From Phragmites australis (Eukaryota > Streptophyta > Magnoliopsida > Poales > Poaceae), in assembly GCF_958298935.1 (NCBI RefSeq), contig NC_084939.1:8137501-8201500 (forward strand): 64,000 nt of DNA, written 5' to 3'. A model generated the notes under the pieces. It saw only the letters and a list, made by a program, of their open reading frames with translations. It had not been told where the DNA came from and ran no database searches. Position numbers and translations under genes: made by a program. Below are positions 23,032 to 34,433 of the stretch, piece after piece (position 1 is the stretch's first letter; each line of letters opens with the position of its first letter).

Positions 23032-24551
23032 TGTAGGATCAAGTATACCGACTAGAGGGGGATGAATAGGTGGTTTTAAAACTAATTACTAAACGATCAA
23101 GAAAACTTGCAAAAACAAACTAAAGATCACTAAAGCAATATGAAACAACTAAGAGCTATGTCATGGTTTTCAATCCTAAGGTGACAAGCAACAATTCATA
23201 TTCTAGGAAGATAAATTGCATGAGGTAAATTTCATGAAAGTAAATAGCTTAACAATAAAGTAAATAGCTCAAGAGATGACACCTCAAGTTTATCATGTGG
23301 TATCGGTGATTTGCTGATCACCCCTAATCCATATTGAGGTGACTTCAAGCTTCTAACCGCTTCTCTATCAAGTATCCAATTCTCACACCAAGAAAGGGCT
23401 CACACCGAGTAACTTGATCTTAAGCCAGAATAGAACAATGAACTACTCAATAACTCAATTTCACTATAATAGCACTTTATCGCTCCGGCAAAGCGTGCTC
23501 AAAGTCTTTCACAATAACCACTGTGGCTCCTTCACAAGCATCTTTGAAGGGCTCAACACCGCATCCACCTCCAAGCTATCTAGGAGGCAGTGACCTCTAA
23601 GAGTAACAAATCGATGACGCTTGTTTGAAGGATCGCTAGTGCTTTAATGCTCAAGCTCTTCAAAGTTAAGCACTACATGCTCTCACTCTCAAATATGCAA
23701 CCACTAAGTCAGGAGAGGGAGAGAAGGAGGAAAAGTGCTCAAATGTATTGCAGTGAAGTGCTAGAGAGCCCCCTTGAACTAGCCAAGCGACTATTTATAA
23801 CCTATCATGCGAAATGTGGCCATTACCCATGATTTGGCAGCTATGCGCTTCTGACGGTCCGACCGCACTTCATCTAGCGGTCAGACCGCTGGTAGTACAA
23901 TGGCTATAAAAGTGTAATGATGACTCTATCATTAGTCTAGCGGTCAGACCGCCACAAGTCACGGTCAGACTGCGAGCCTAGAACAGAGCACCAAAACTCT
24001 CTGTTCCCAGGCGGTCAGACCGGCCAAGCCCTGTGATTAGACCGCTAGCCAAAGCAAAGGGTCTGAACCCCTCTGTTCCTTGGCGGTCAGACCGAGACGC
24101 CACTCGATCAGATCACCACTCTTGAAATTTAAGCCAAACTGCTTTGTCTATATAGCAGTAAGATCGGTCACTGCTGCGGTTAGACCGCCACAACACAGAA
24201 CTCCCAAAAGCAGTTTTCTTTTGGCTCTTCTCAAACTAAATATCTCATCCTATATAAAATACAAGTTTGAGCAATTGTGGCACTTTTGATATCTCAAATA
24301 GATGCACATCAAACCCCTTTTAATAGTATGGCACTTATCGTATATATCAATTCAGTCAATTTTTCTTCTCTAATCACTTTTGATCGGCAAATAAAATGCT
24401 CTACATTTTATACTTTTGCCTTGAGCTAGTCATTTGCATATCTTTCACACATGCTTCTTCTAGCTTCGTAACATCTTTGTGACTAACAGTTTCATAACTC
24501 AAATAAACATGTTAGTCTACAAATTACATATTATCATTAATTATCAAAACA
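23032..24551 (-). repeat. Copia A 5' LTR with palindromic motif array
   Basis: On the plus strand it runs from TGTAGGATC to ATTATCAAAACA, so on the element strand it starts TGTTTTGATAATTAATGA and ends GATCCTACA. Between 23850 and 24190 there are six or more copies or near-copies of GCGGTCAGACCGC, a palindrome with a 1-base centre. The partner LTR is missing, so the outer boundary at 24551 rests on TG/CA ends and on the change to RNase H-like coding sequence just beyond. Confidence 0.75.
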
Positions 24552-24555
24552 GGAA

Positions 24556-24987
24556 TTAAAGGTTAGATGCTTCAGCTGAGTTCACGGAATCAAATCGAAT
24601 GGGTATTGGTTTAGTGATCAGAGACACAATGGAAGTTTCCTTGCTGCTTGCAGGCGGAGGGTTGGTAGGATCATTGAAATAGAAATTGCGAAGGCAACTG
24701 CTTTCAGGCACGTAATTCACTTCGTTTTAGCACTCCCATACAATCAAGTGATAGTTGCTTTCGGTTGCCTCTCGGTGGTACAGAAACTCCAATCGGCAGC
24801 CAAGGATCGCTCCCAGGTTGCTGTGTTCATCCAAGACATCAAGCTGGCGGTTCAAGCTTCTATTATTTTCTCTTTCTTCCATGTCGGTAGAAGTTGTAAT
24901 GAGGTAGCACATACTCTAGCTAGGTCAGCCGATCAGCTACTGTCTCCTATCCGGGCTTCTCTCTGTAACGACCAGTTCATTGAATGA
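24556..24987 (+). pseudogene. RNase H-like (RVT_3-type) fragment
   Basis: The start reads DASAEFTESNRMGIGLVIRD, the first strands of a plant RNase H-like domain with its leading Asp. After frameshifts it continues as GRIIEIEIAKATAFRHVIHF, then CLSVVQKLQSAAKDRSQVAV and FFHVGRSCNEVAHTLARSAD, the usual end of the RVT_3 (PF13456) domain. Such domains occur in LINE-like elements and as free plant genes. It abuts the copia A LTR, so A probably inserted into it and removed the upstream part from view. Confidence 0.75.
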
Positions 24988-26090
24988 AAAGGTACCTGTT
25001 ACTCTCAAAAAGTCAAGGCGACACACTGGATTTAAATAGGAGACAGCGCCGACCGCCATTGCTGCTTACTTTGGATGCTTGCCGCTTGAAGAAACCAATG
25101 AGAGAGGGGCAAAAAAATAATAGATGAGAGAGATTGAAGGGTGAATGACTTCATGGTAGTGGCCCATGTCTACCACGTCTATACCAAAGGCGAGATTATC
25201 AAGAATTAAAAAGATGAACACGGGATAACTATGTTGATTAAGAAAGTAAGATACATACTCTTGAAGTTCCTGTATCAATCAAACCATGTGCAAAATCACC
25301 AAAGAAATACTCATATCACTCTTGAAAATTGAAAAATGTATTGTTTTTGTAGAATCAGGTAGAATTTTATATTCTACTTCGATACATGGATTCAATGACT
25401 GCCTGCAATCCTACCATTGAGTCTCCGATCCGATCTAGAATCTGTGATTCTAATAACCTTGCTACAGACTATATGGTTTGAGTATAGATCCTCATTATTT
25501 ATTAGAAGGTGTTCTGTATAACTTTGCTTTTTATATGTATTATGAACTGGGAAGAGTTTTTAATGAGCAACTGTTTCTAGGCTCATGCATATCAGATTCG
25601 AACACAACCATTTCTATGTCCATGTATTCTAGATTTGAAAGAATTTTTAATGAGCAATTATTTCTGGTTCATGCATGCTGTGCGCAAATTTCAATTCTTG
25701 ACTCAAGATTTGAAAAATTAGAAACTGAATTGGGTTATATTGTGTTTCAAACTACCTCTCAGCATTCTTCTTTCCTCCTAATTTGCATTTTATTTGTTTG
25801 ATTGATGAACTATCTTCTATTTATGTTGTTAAGTCAATTTGGTCAATTTGCTTTAACCATGCCATGTGTCTTTATGAACTACTTTTTGTGTCATGTATTT
25901 CTAACCAGTTGTGAGTTGTGGATCACATTGCTACTCTTTCTATCTCTATCATGTGTGAGTCGTGGATCACATTGCTACTCTTTCTATCTCTATCATGTAT
26001 TGCAATGAAACTACTTTTTATCATGTTATGCAACTGCTGATTTATTCATGTTCTTCGTATGATGATTCATTTTAGGCATGTATCAGCACA
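24988..26090. other. No recognisable gene
   Basis: AT-rich sequence with short open frames of skewed composition. A tandem 51-bp duplication occurs at about 25913-26000 (units containing CATTGCTACTCTTTCTATCT). It may be intron of the exon-like pieces to the right. Confidence 0.4.
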
Positions 26091-26097
26091 TCTAAAA

Positions 26098-26343
26098 GTG
26101 GGTCAGGGTCGAGCTGTAACCGCGGGAGAGGAAAGACCTGCTTTCCTCCCCATGCATCTAGCAGGTCAAGATCAGCTATTAACTGCCAGCAGAAAGAAGC
26201 TCCATCGGAAACTCAGCTCGGTGACCAATTTATGATCCCACAGAAGAAAAGGTGTCTGATCAAGTGTCTGGGGCCGAGGACGAGGAATTGTTTGAGTGGT
26301 GCCCTTCACTTCTGCCACCACTGTCCCAAGAGGAAGGCTAAGT
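26098..26343 (+). pseudogene. Unidentified coding-like stretch, possibly a 3'-terminal exon
   Basis: Frame one (26098-26235) reads GQGRAVTAGEERPAFLPMHL and ASRKKLHRKLSSVTNL, then a TGA. One base shifted, frame two (26240-26343) reads EEKVSDQVSGAEDEELFEWC and PSLLPPLSQEEG, then TAA. The smooth hand-over and balanced composition suggest one protein with a frameshift. I do not recognise it. The exon-like piece at 28480-28588 may belong to the same gene. Confidence 0.35.
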
Positions 26344-26719
26344 TGTCTCACTCCTCTTGGAGATACTTAACTTTCCATTCTGTTCTTCCTAGTTGATTGA
26401 ACTTGCTTGCACCATGATTTTCTGCTATTGTTTCTGTGTTCTTGTTCAATTGTGGCAGTCAGTGGTGATAATTCTAGAGTCCCTGATGACATGATTACCC
26501 TGGTATAGTCATGTATAATGGAAAAGATGTGCCTGCAAGTAATTGGCAACACTGCTACGTTATGCCGGCACCGACAAGCTCTGGAGGGCAGCCAGCTGGT
26601 GGAGATTTTTCTGTGTACGGTATATAAGATGCATCTGAACCAATCACTGAAATTTCTGTCCACTTATTGTTTCGTTTGCAATGACTGCTGCAGAGAAGAT
26701 CATCACTGTCTATTTTTAA

Positions 26720-28002
26720 ACTGGCAGTGTTAAACAGTAGTGATAATCATAGTTTATCATTGACGGCTCAAGAACCGACACTGATATTCATTATCATTGC
26801 TGTTTCATGGCTCCAACCGATAGGATAATTTGTATCACTGTCGGTTCTTGGCTCCAATCTGCCGATTGATATGCCTTATCATTGGCGGATCCAACTACGA
26901 ACCGGCAGTGATACTCAACCCTAGAAAAAAAATCAAAATTGAAATAGGTAGGCAATAATTAACTAAGCTTTATATTACCAATCCAGAATCATTGGTTTAA
27001 ATTACACTAATAATTAATGAAGTCACTGTACACAAAAACAAACAACACGGCGTAGCACAAGGAACCCTAAAACTTTCAATTCGCCGTCATCACAAAAGAA
27101 ACACTACACCCGCCGCGCGCCTACACCTATCACGGCCAGTTGGGATTGGCACCAACAACAAAGAAGTCGTTGTCATTCTCGCTCACCTCCTCCTTATCGG
27201 CCTCCTCCTCCTCCTTCTCTTCCTCCTTCTTGGCATCCCCCTCCTTCTCTTCCTCCTTCTTAGCGTCCTCCTCCTCTTCCTCCTCATCCTCCTCTTCATC
27301 CGAGCTCCGACGTCTCTTTGTCTTGGGCACATTGATGAACAAGTCCCAAACCTCATCATCAAAGAGGGACCCCACCGATCCGGAGTCCGTGAACCATTCC
27401 TTATCGTCAAACGAAGGCATGTGGGTGGGTGGTGTGGCCGGAAATGGTGGATGTGGCAAGGGGGAGCGTGGAATGGACGCCAGAGCTAGAGATGATGATG
27501 GAGTTGGGTCCATCACGGTGGTGGTGGAGGGGAGAGGGTGGAAGAGAGAGAGAGAGAGTATGGGAGTGAGGGCTGGGAGCTGAGTGATCGGCTGGAGATG
27601 ATTTAAATTTAAAGGATTTTGGGAGAAATTGAATGGATGGAGGCTGGGAAGCCATATGTTAGTGTGCTATCACTGTCGGTTCATAAGTCAACCGACAGTA
27701 ATAGCCACTATCACTACCGGTTATTAATGGCACAATTTTTCATATGAATATATCACTATCGTTTCTTCTTACGAATCGGTACTGATACATCACTGCCGGT
27801 TCGTAAAATAAACAGCACATGAACCAAAAGTGATGTCACAGTGCCAAACCGACAATGATAGTGATTATCACTGCTGATTCTTGTTAGCTCGACTTTTTAT
27901 GTACCCTTTGAGCTTTTGAACCGATAGTGATAAATTATCATTATTTGATTATAACAGTGTCGGTAGTGATAATAAATATGGATAACCCTTTCTGTAGTAA
28001 TG
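26720..28002. mobile_element. CACTA-like non-autonomous element with subterminal repeats
   Basis: Clusters of ACCGACAGTGATA / TATCACTGTCGGTT motifs at 26725-26925 and 27665-27990 flank a unique GC-rich core. The right end, CCCTTTCTGTAGTAATG at 27986-28002, is one base off a CACTA terminus (CACTACTACAGAAAGGG read in reverse). A clear left terminus was not found, so the left limit is approximate. Confidence 0.5.
27130..27516 (-). CDS. Acidic low-complexity protein inside the CACTA-like element
   Basis: An intact 128-codon frame opens with a Pro/Ser-rich segment, then FDDKEWFTDSGSVGSLFDDE and VWDLFINVPKTKRRR. A long Glu/Lys/Asp tract follows, and it ends DFFVVGANPNWP. Similar acidic ORFs occur in non-autonomous CACTA elements. 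A TATA-like AT-rich stretch lies upstream near 27600. The function is unknown. The acidic tract is encoded by a CTC/CTT-rich simple sequence at 27190-27300, so the open frame could be partly a by-product of that repeat. Confidence 0.4.
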   Translation of the reverse strand: MMDPTPSSSLALASIPRSPLPHPPFPATPPTHMPSFDDKEWFTDSGSVGSLFDDEVWDLFINVPKTKRRRSSDEEEDEEEEEEDAKKEEEKEGDAKKEEEKEEEEADKEEVSENDNDFFVVGANPNWP

Positions 28003-28479
28003 AATGCTTGCATCCGTGCTTAACTATAAAACCTTCACATGCTGTCTGAGCTCATCATGCTTGTTTGTTTGAGCTCAACTGTGATCTTCCATGGTAGTTT
28101 GTACGGGAATTTGTTGGCAACAAAGCTACTAATTTCGACGGACATGGATATGTCAATAAGGCATTAGCTCAGGCTACATAGCATTGAGTTCACTATCTGT
28201 ACCTTTTTAAAAAAAAGAAGAATGTTTTTAACCCAGCCTTCTTTAGAAGCTTTTTTGGGTGCCGGGTTCAAGCCCCGGCCAGCCGGCTCCTTCCATAGGG
28301 TCTTTACCAACTGACATACTATGTGTACCATTTAGAAAAGGAGTCCTGTCATTTTCATTTCAGATGTAGGTAATTGATGCGCATATTTTAGTTACTTTTC
28401 CCTGACAAAGGACTGCCTCAAATCTTGACTACGTAGGTAACTCTGTCAAAGATTAGTTCTTTCTGTTGCTAATTCATAG

Positions 28480-28588
28480 ACGAGGAAATTTCTAATGCCC
28501 CATTTCAAATTGGATCGATCAAAGCCCCTGCCCGGATGGATTCACAGCTTGCTTCTACCAATGGAATTGGCTGCTTCTTCAGTAGAAG
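28480..28588 (+). other. Exon-like segment of an unidentified gene
   Basis: A 109-bp open stretch is bounded by an acceptor-like TTCTGTTGCTAATTCATAG and a donor-like GAAG|GTAATT. It reads DEEISNAPFQIGSIKAPARM, then DSQLASTNGIGCFFSR. The composition is that of a conserved protein, but I cannot name it. Downstream, 28610-28690, there is a 38-bp tandem duplication (GGACAGGTAGCGGGTGC). Confidence 0.35.
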
Positions 28589-28779
28589 GTAATTGCTTTT
28601 GGCGTTACAAGGACCAGCATCATAGGCATAGCGGTGGACAGGTAGCGGGTGCTCCATCGAATAGTGGCAGTGGACAGGTAGCGGGTGCCCACTACCTATC
28701 CACCATGGACGGCGAGGACAACCACAAGCACAAGAGACGTCTGCTGTGGATAGCCATCACTACCATAGAAAGGGTCATC

Positions 28780-29110
28780 TCTGCATCTCTTTCACTATCA
28801 GTTCACTAATAACCGACAGTGATAATATCACTGTTGGTTCTTAAGATCTAGACGTGAAAAAAAAAGCCAAGCCAATAAGAACAGAGCAGTGACAGTGGTT
28901 ATCACTATGGGTTTGTGTTACGAAACGACAATGATAGATCACTGGCGGTTCATAATACAAACTAGCAATAATGTTCATATTATCACTTCCTGTTCTTACA
29001 ATGACGTGCATAAATAGACATAACTTTAATAACCAACAGTGATAATATTTATCTCAATCAGTTTGTATTCTAATCCGGCAGTGATAATATTTTCCAATGC
29101 AGGTTCTTAA
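28780..29110. repeat. CACTA-type subterminal repeats
   Basis: Repeated variants of ACCGACAGTGATAATATCACTG in both orientations resemble those at 26725-27990. No terminus with CACTA could be located. Probably a further, more decayed CACTA end. Confidence 0.45.
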
Positions 29111-29590
29111 AAAGATGTGCCTTTATGTCGAGACCGGTTCAGGAAACAAATCAATCTCATTTATGTGCTGAGCCTAGGAATCAACTCCAACATATAGTTA
29201 TTGCATTGATGATAATCAATACAATGTCCATATATTAATCAATAAATCGTCTTACAAATGATACCTTCACGGGTCGAAGAACCAAATAAAACTACAGTGG
29301 ATCTTAAACATAGTTTTCGTCTTCCCTGATAACCACACAGGCAATCGATTAAGAACACTTCCCTAGAGTTTGCCTTCTTCCATGATGTCTTTGAATCTTT
29401 CCCAACTGAGTATTTAGTTATAGCAAGTATGAGCACATGTCGTACTCGGCAAGTTGTGAGAAAGATAGTATGCATATGAAGGTTTTAACAAGATAAGCCT
29501 CATTTGGCTATTTTGCAAAAAAAGCAACATTTGTTTCAAAACAATAGAAAAGCGAGCCGAATAAATGCTAAATAACATCTAACCTCAAGA
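29111..29590. other. No recognisable gene
   Basis: AT-rich sequence with short open frames only. Confidence 0.45.
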
Positions 29591-29594
29591 TTCC

Positions 29595-29790
29595 GACCGT
29601 CTTGACCTAACCATCAACCGACTACCTCAACCGGGTTCTTAACACCACGGTTGACCAAACCAACACCTCAACCATGGCTCCCACCGTCAAGGTTGACCAA
29701 CTACAAAAATTACCTCAACCACGATTCCCACCATCATGATTGACTAACACCTCAACCATGGTTCCCACCACCACAATTGACCACTCTAAC
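29595..29790. repeat. Tandem repeat, unit about 55-60 bp
   Basis: Three to four imperfect units are built around CCTCAACCATGGTTCCCACC and the GGTTGACCAA block. To its right, 29791-30318, I see nothing recognisable apart from a 177-codon frame (29899-30432) that runs into the Mutator terminal repeat and matches no known family. Confidence 0.6.
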
Positions 29791-30309
29791 AATCATCAAG
29801 TTCTAATCATGTAAGGTTTTCCTTGTCGCTCGTGACTGTGAGCATGGCTGAATATTCTGTTTTAACTCTATAGAGATTGTACACTTTACCCACAAGTCAT
29901 GATTATCCATTATGCCCGTGTTCACAAGACACTTACATACTTTCGAGGTGTGCAGCTAGGAAATCACTACAAAGCCTTTATAATGCCCCTCTCAACATGT
30001 GCATACACGCTAAGATTTTTCCACTACGTGAATACACCTCAACAACGGAAGCTCCCTCTTGAGCCAATGGAACACCTTGGAATTACACTTTTCGATTCCA
30101 CACAACCGAATGGTCTACACAATACTGAACATATGCAAATTAATTTGCTAGGCTTATCCCATACCAGGCTTGTAGTTGTACTATTTACTCAAAAAGATCA
30201 CTCCATGAACTGGTCCCTAGATCTAAGCAAAATTACCACAAATCCAACCGTACATCATGTATTGGTCTTATCATACCACATGCTCAAATCCCTATACCAT
30301 GTTGCTACA

Positions 30310-30318
30310 AGAAATTAT
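30310..30318. repeat. 9-bp target-site duplication, left copy, Mutator-like element
   Basis: AGAAATTAT here matches AAAAATTAT at 36489-36497 at 8 of 9 positions. A 9-bp duplication is typical of Mutator-like elements. Confidence 0.75.
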
Positions 30319-30633
30319 GTAAAAAGTACACTTTTGGCCCCTGAACTATCGTGTTTGTCTGATTTTAACCCTCAAATCCGGTCCAATTTACACCCAGAGC
30401 CCGTTTTGGATGGTTTTTTGTTGACATGGTAGCGGTATTGATGGCCAGGCCACTTAGAAGTACCACGTAGCCATTCACATGTCCTCCTCCCATTCCGTCC
30501 AGTCGACACTGCCATCTCCTCCCACTTCAACGACCTTGTACGGCCGCCATCGTTGTTCGGCTGCTCCGCTCCTTTAATTGGCTATTGGAGGGCGCCTCCG
30601 GCATCGACGCACCCTTTCCGCACACATCCACTG

Positions 30634-30699
<66 letters not shown>
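30634..30699. repeat. Microsatellite (TC)n then (TCTA)n
   Basis: A short TC run (30634-30648) is followed by about 13 TCTA units to 30699, inside the Mutator-like element. Open frames reading LSIYLSIY come from this repeat. Confidence 0.95.
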
Positions 30700-31479
30700 G
30701 CACCCAAATCGCCGCCACCAAGATCATCTTCTCCCACTCTGGAGAGGGAGTGCCCACGCCGATCTCCTTCAGTGGGGAATCTCGCGTCGTGTCTTCACAT
30801 CCAAGGCACCACGCTACTACCAGGAACACACGTGAGGGCTCACCTTCGTTCATTCTCCATCGCAGTGCCACTACAATGATCTCCACCATCGGTCGTCGTC
30901 GTTCATTATCGCCACGCCTCTCTGCACTGTCTTGGGCCAAGCTGAGACCACCTTCGGCTTCACCATGACCGTGCGATGTTGAGGCCCCACCTCCCTACCA
31001 TCCATGACCACTGGAGCCCAGACATCGCTGTCCACCAGAAGCAACAGCCGTCGATCCCCTTGCCTTAGCCACATGCCACTACGTGACACCGCCCTTGGCG
31101 AGCTGGTCCATCGGGAGGGGATGGAGAGACCGAGTAAAAGAAGAGGAGGTTGTCATGGCTGGCGATAGGTTAGGGGAGCCAGGCGCTATAGAGCAGGCAG
31201 GAGGCATGCGCATGGAGCCAAACATTGATACAATCGGCGTGGAAGGCGTGCACGCACAATGGCAGCACGTGGAGCTCGTCGCCGTCAGTGAACTCTAGCA
31301 GGACACGGCACCGTTGCCAGGAACTACGCTGAGGGGAGTGACTTGATGGCCACGTCGTCGAGGCTATAGTAGGCCAAGAAGGTGTTGTCGGCTCACCAGG
31401 TGCGCTTACAGACCACCATCAGCACCGCACCCACCACCGTTAGCATTGCGATGAGCGGCGGGATCAGGCTCCCGCTCTG

Positions 31480-31745
31480 ATTTAGCGTGAAGAAAAAAAA
31501 AGAAGAAATGAAAAAGACAATGAGATGCGACGTTGGCAAGGATGAGGAAGTCGTTGAGGAGGCAGTCTATGGTGGCGGAGCCGCTTTGGAGAGCAACACG
31601 CACCTCGGGGTGGAGGAGGAGCTCGGCGAGCATGGCGTGGAGCGTGATGAGGTGGGCCTGGGTTTGGCGAGCCAGGCACAGATGGCCCGGATCCTGTTCT
31701 ATAGAAACTCCGTGTACGATCTTCTCAAGCAGCCATCGGCACTGC
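31480..31745 (-). pseudogene. Captured coding-like fragment in the Mutator-like element
   Basis: One minus-strand frame reads RWLLEKIVHGVSIEQDPGHL, then LARQTQAHLITLHAMLAELL, ALQSGSATIDCLLNDFLILA without stops. Composition and regular hydrophobic spacing suggest a real helical protein. Further left, 31395-31490, a different frame gives a membrane-like segment LIPPLIAMLTVVGAVLMVVC. I do not recognise the donor gene. Because the TIRs and duplication surround it, transduplication of a host gene fragment is the simplest reading. Confidence 0.4.
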
Positions 31746-31948
31746 CTTCTTCATCATGTCCAGTCATTTGTGCCCGTCGCTGCCTTCTTCCGTAGCAGCT
31801 TGGCCTCGTCCCATGACAGTGGAGGCAAGAGGGTTCCCGGTATGGAAATAAGAGGTGATGGCGTGGGTAGGAGGGTGGCCCAAGGGCACGAGCATGAGGA
31901 TGGCCTGGGAGGAGGAGGAGGCCGGTGGGAAGGAGCACATGGGTGTGA

Positions 31949-31953
31949 CTTGG
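31949..31953. repeat. Target-site duplication CTTGG, left copy for copia C
   Basis: CTTGG directly precedes the TGAAAG start; the same 5 bp follow the CTTTCA end at 36183-36187. Confidence 0.92.
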
Positions 31954-34379
31954 TGAAAGTGCATCTATCCTCTATGTGTGGTTTTGCTAATTAATGACAA
32001 TACTTATGGACTAACAATGGTGTTGAGTTTGTTAGCAGGTTGTTCCATAGGTGATGCATGGATGAGAGATATGCATGAGCTCTAGGTGATCCTCGGGTAA
32101 GTGATGACAATGCCTATGGACTAACAATCATATTGAGAATTGCTATTAGGTTATTCCACAGAAGATGTATAAATGATGAAGCATGGATTCTTTGAGAAAT
32201 GCCATGAGTTCAAAGAATTGCATCAAAAGTCATTGAGATTTTAGTGATGCTCATAAGAAGAAGAAGAAACTCAATAAGATTAGCAATAAGTTTGAAGGAA
32301 AAGTTACTTGTGGAGATCAAGTAACTAAAGGTATGACTTGTTAATAGGGTTTTATGGACTAACCCGTGTGCTATGTGTTTAAGAATGAGTGGGGTTAGGT
32401 TCTATATGAAGATTGACAATATGCATGAAGGCTAATAAGTTACTTGTGAAGATCAAGTAACTTAAGCTATTAAAGTTGTCAATTAGGTTTTATGGACTAA
32501 CCCATGTGCTTTGTGCTTGAGCGTGAGTTGGGGTTAGGATCCATAAGAAGGTATAAGTTGAATTGAAATCATATGTGCCAAGAGTGAAGAACAAGAGTGG
32601 ACTCCATATTTGATAAAGTGAATTCCTTGAAGATGTCGAATACAAAATGGTTTCTATAGCAAGACGGTGAAGGGCAAGCAAGACTCGGCTGTGATAGACC
32701 ATCTAGTGGTGAAGGGCAAGCAAATGGCTTGGCGCCGAAGGACCAAGGTGGTGGTGAAGAGCGAGTGAAGGCTTTGCGCCGATGGACCGTGCGAGGCCAT
32801 GGGAAGCTATGGATGATTCACATAAATCATATGAAGAATCAAGAAGAGATGGAGTGAAGAATATATGAAAGTTGGCAACCCTCAAGGTTTGAAAGAAAGA
32901 AGCGGTACTTGAAAGTTTTCAAATGCTCAAAGTGGTTCAAACGAGTTTTATCTTTGAATTTGAGTATAGGTATGCCGCACTATTAAGAGGGATACAACAT
33001 GAGCTAATTGTCGTGCCTCAGTGCTCAAGAGTTTCTAACCAAACCCATAGTGAGAGTTCCTTTTTAGAAATCCAGAGTGGAAAGTGTGAAATTGTCCGAA
33101 TTGGGTTTCGGAGTGTTCCTAATTTGATCCTATATGTTTCAGGTCATGAATTCAGTTGAGATGTGTATCCCTCTGAATAAGCTTTCCATAGAGTCCAAAA
33201 TCGTTGAAATCGGACTCCGGGATCAAAAGTTATCGCCATTTTTCAGAGGTCAGCTGTGCTGAACCCGGATACTTCGGACTGTCCGGAGTCTCCGGGTGAG
33301 ACGCCGCCAGAGAGTCTCGGTTTGTGCTGTTTTAGTTGACCCGGATACTCCAGTGTACCCCGGAGACTCCGAGTAAGACCAGAAAAGTTGAGTAACGGCT
33401 AGTTTTTTGAAGTGGGCTATTTATAGCTGCAAGGGCACAAAAGAAACACTTTTTAGAGCCAAAAGAACTCCCTCCCACTCCATTCTAGTGTGTGATTTGA
33501 GAAGAAAAGTGAGTTGGGTTGAGAGAATGGAAGATTGAGTGCAAGTGAGCCAAATCCAATCTTGAGCACTCGAGTTCATCGGTAAGAAGTTCGATTACGT
33601 TTGTTACTCTTGGAGGTGAAGTCTCTTAGCTGGCTAGGTGTTGCCCGGTGAGCCCCAGCGCGTGTGGTGAGCCGCGGGAAAGTTTGTGAAGGTCGATCTC
33701 GCCTCCGAAAGGGAAGAGATAAAGCTAGTGGATCGAGAAAAGCGGTTGAAAGAGACCCAGCTCACTGGAGCTTCCTCAATGGAGACGTAGGATTCACGGT
33801 GGTGAATCCGAACTTCGGGAAACAAATTTTGTGCCTCCTCTTTTGTTCCTCTACTTTTGAGTTCTTGCTCAATCTATGTGCATATTGCTTGATCTACTTG
33901 TTTGTGTGTATTTGAGTGTAGGTTCTTCGTGAATGTACTTGGGATCATCTATGGGAACACACGACATCACTTGGTTTGAGCTAGAACTCTCTACCCATCC
34001 TTTATATTCAGTTTCGGGCTCAGTTTTGTACAGAACTCGAAGGATCTGGACTTTACCGGAGATTCTGGACCTGTACAACCCGGAGTATCCGGACTACCCC
34101 GGATACTCCGGATGAACAGTGATTTCAGGCGTGAGAACAATGACTTCAGCCTTTTTCAAATTTAAGTTTTATTGCATATCTCTCGATAGGTTAGAGTAAT
34201 TCTTGTCACCTTAGGATTGTAATTTCCACACTTATTTAGATTGATTGTGCACTAGTTGAGCCTAGCATATTTAGATTTTTTACTTATGAAAAATCCGTTA
34301 ATTTATATTTTGCTGCAAGTTTAGGCCAACGGTAAAAACGCCTATTCACCCCCCTCTAGTCGACATCATTGTCCTTTCA
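31954..34379 (+). repeat. Copia C 5' LTR (2,426 bp)
   Basis: Starts TGAAAGTGCATC, ends GTCCTTTCA. Motifs of the type CCCGGATACTCCGG / CCGGAGTATCCGG recur at about 33265-33385 and 34045-34115. The next bases, TTGGCATCAGAGCC from 34381, form the primer-binding site. Confidence 0.85.
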
Positions 34380-34433
34380 ATTGGCATCAGAGCCAAGTCT
34401 CTCTTTTCGGGCTTTACCGCCTAAAGAGTAAAG

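Larger units (their letters stand above)
6501..24551 (-). mobile_element. Ty1/copia retrotransposon A, interrupted by gypsy B
   Basis: A minus-strand copia element. From right to left it has a 5' LTR (23032-24551), primer-binding site, gag, protease, integrase, reverse transcriptase and RNase H. Domain order protease-integrase-RT-RNase H is diagnostic of Ty1/copia. The integrase frame is cut at 8751-8755/20307-20311 by gypsy B and resumes on its other side. The 3' end is missing: coding sequence stops at 6501 against the end of a gypsy LTR, so the 3' LTR and the partner target-site duplication are gone. Stops and frameshifts throughout make it inactive. Confidence 0.9.

Noticed and set aside
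28258..28280. tRNA-like B-box sequence GCCGGGTTCAAGCCCCGGC
   Set aside because: No acceptor stem, anticodon arm or A box could be found around it, so a tRNA gene is excluded. A SINE fragment is possible but unsupported.
29899..30432. 177-codon plus-strand frame
   Set aside because: It runs into the Mutator terminal inverted repeat, has no recognisable domain and its composition is that of translated AT-rich repeat sequence.
30553..30968. Frames with LSIYLSIY repeats
   Set aside because: They translate the TCTA microsatellite.
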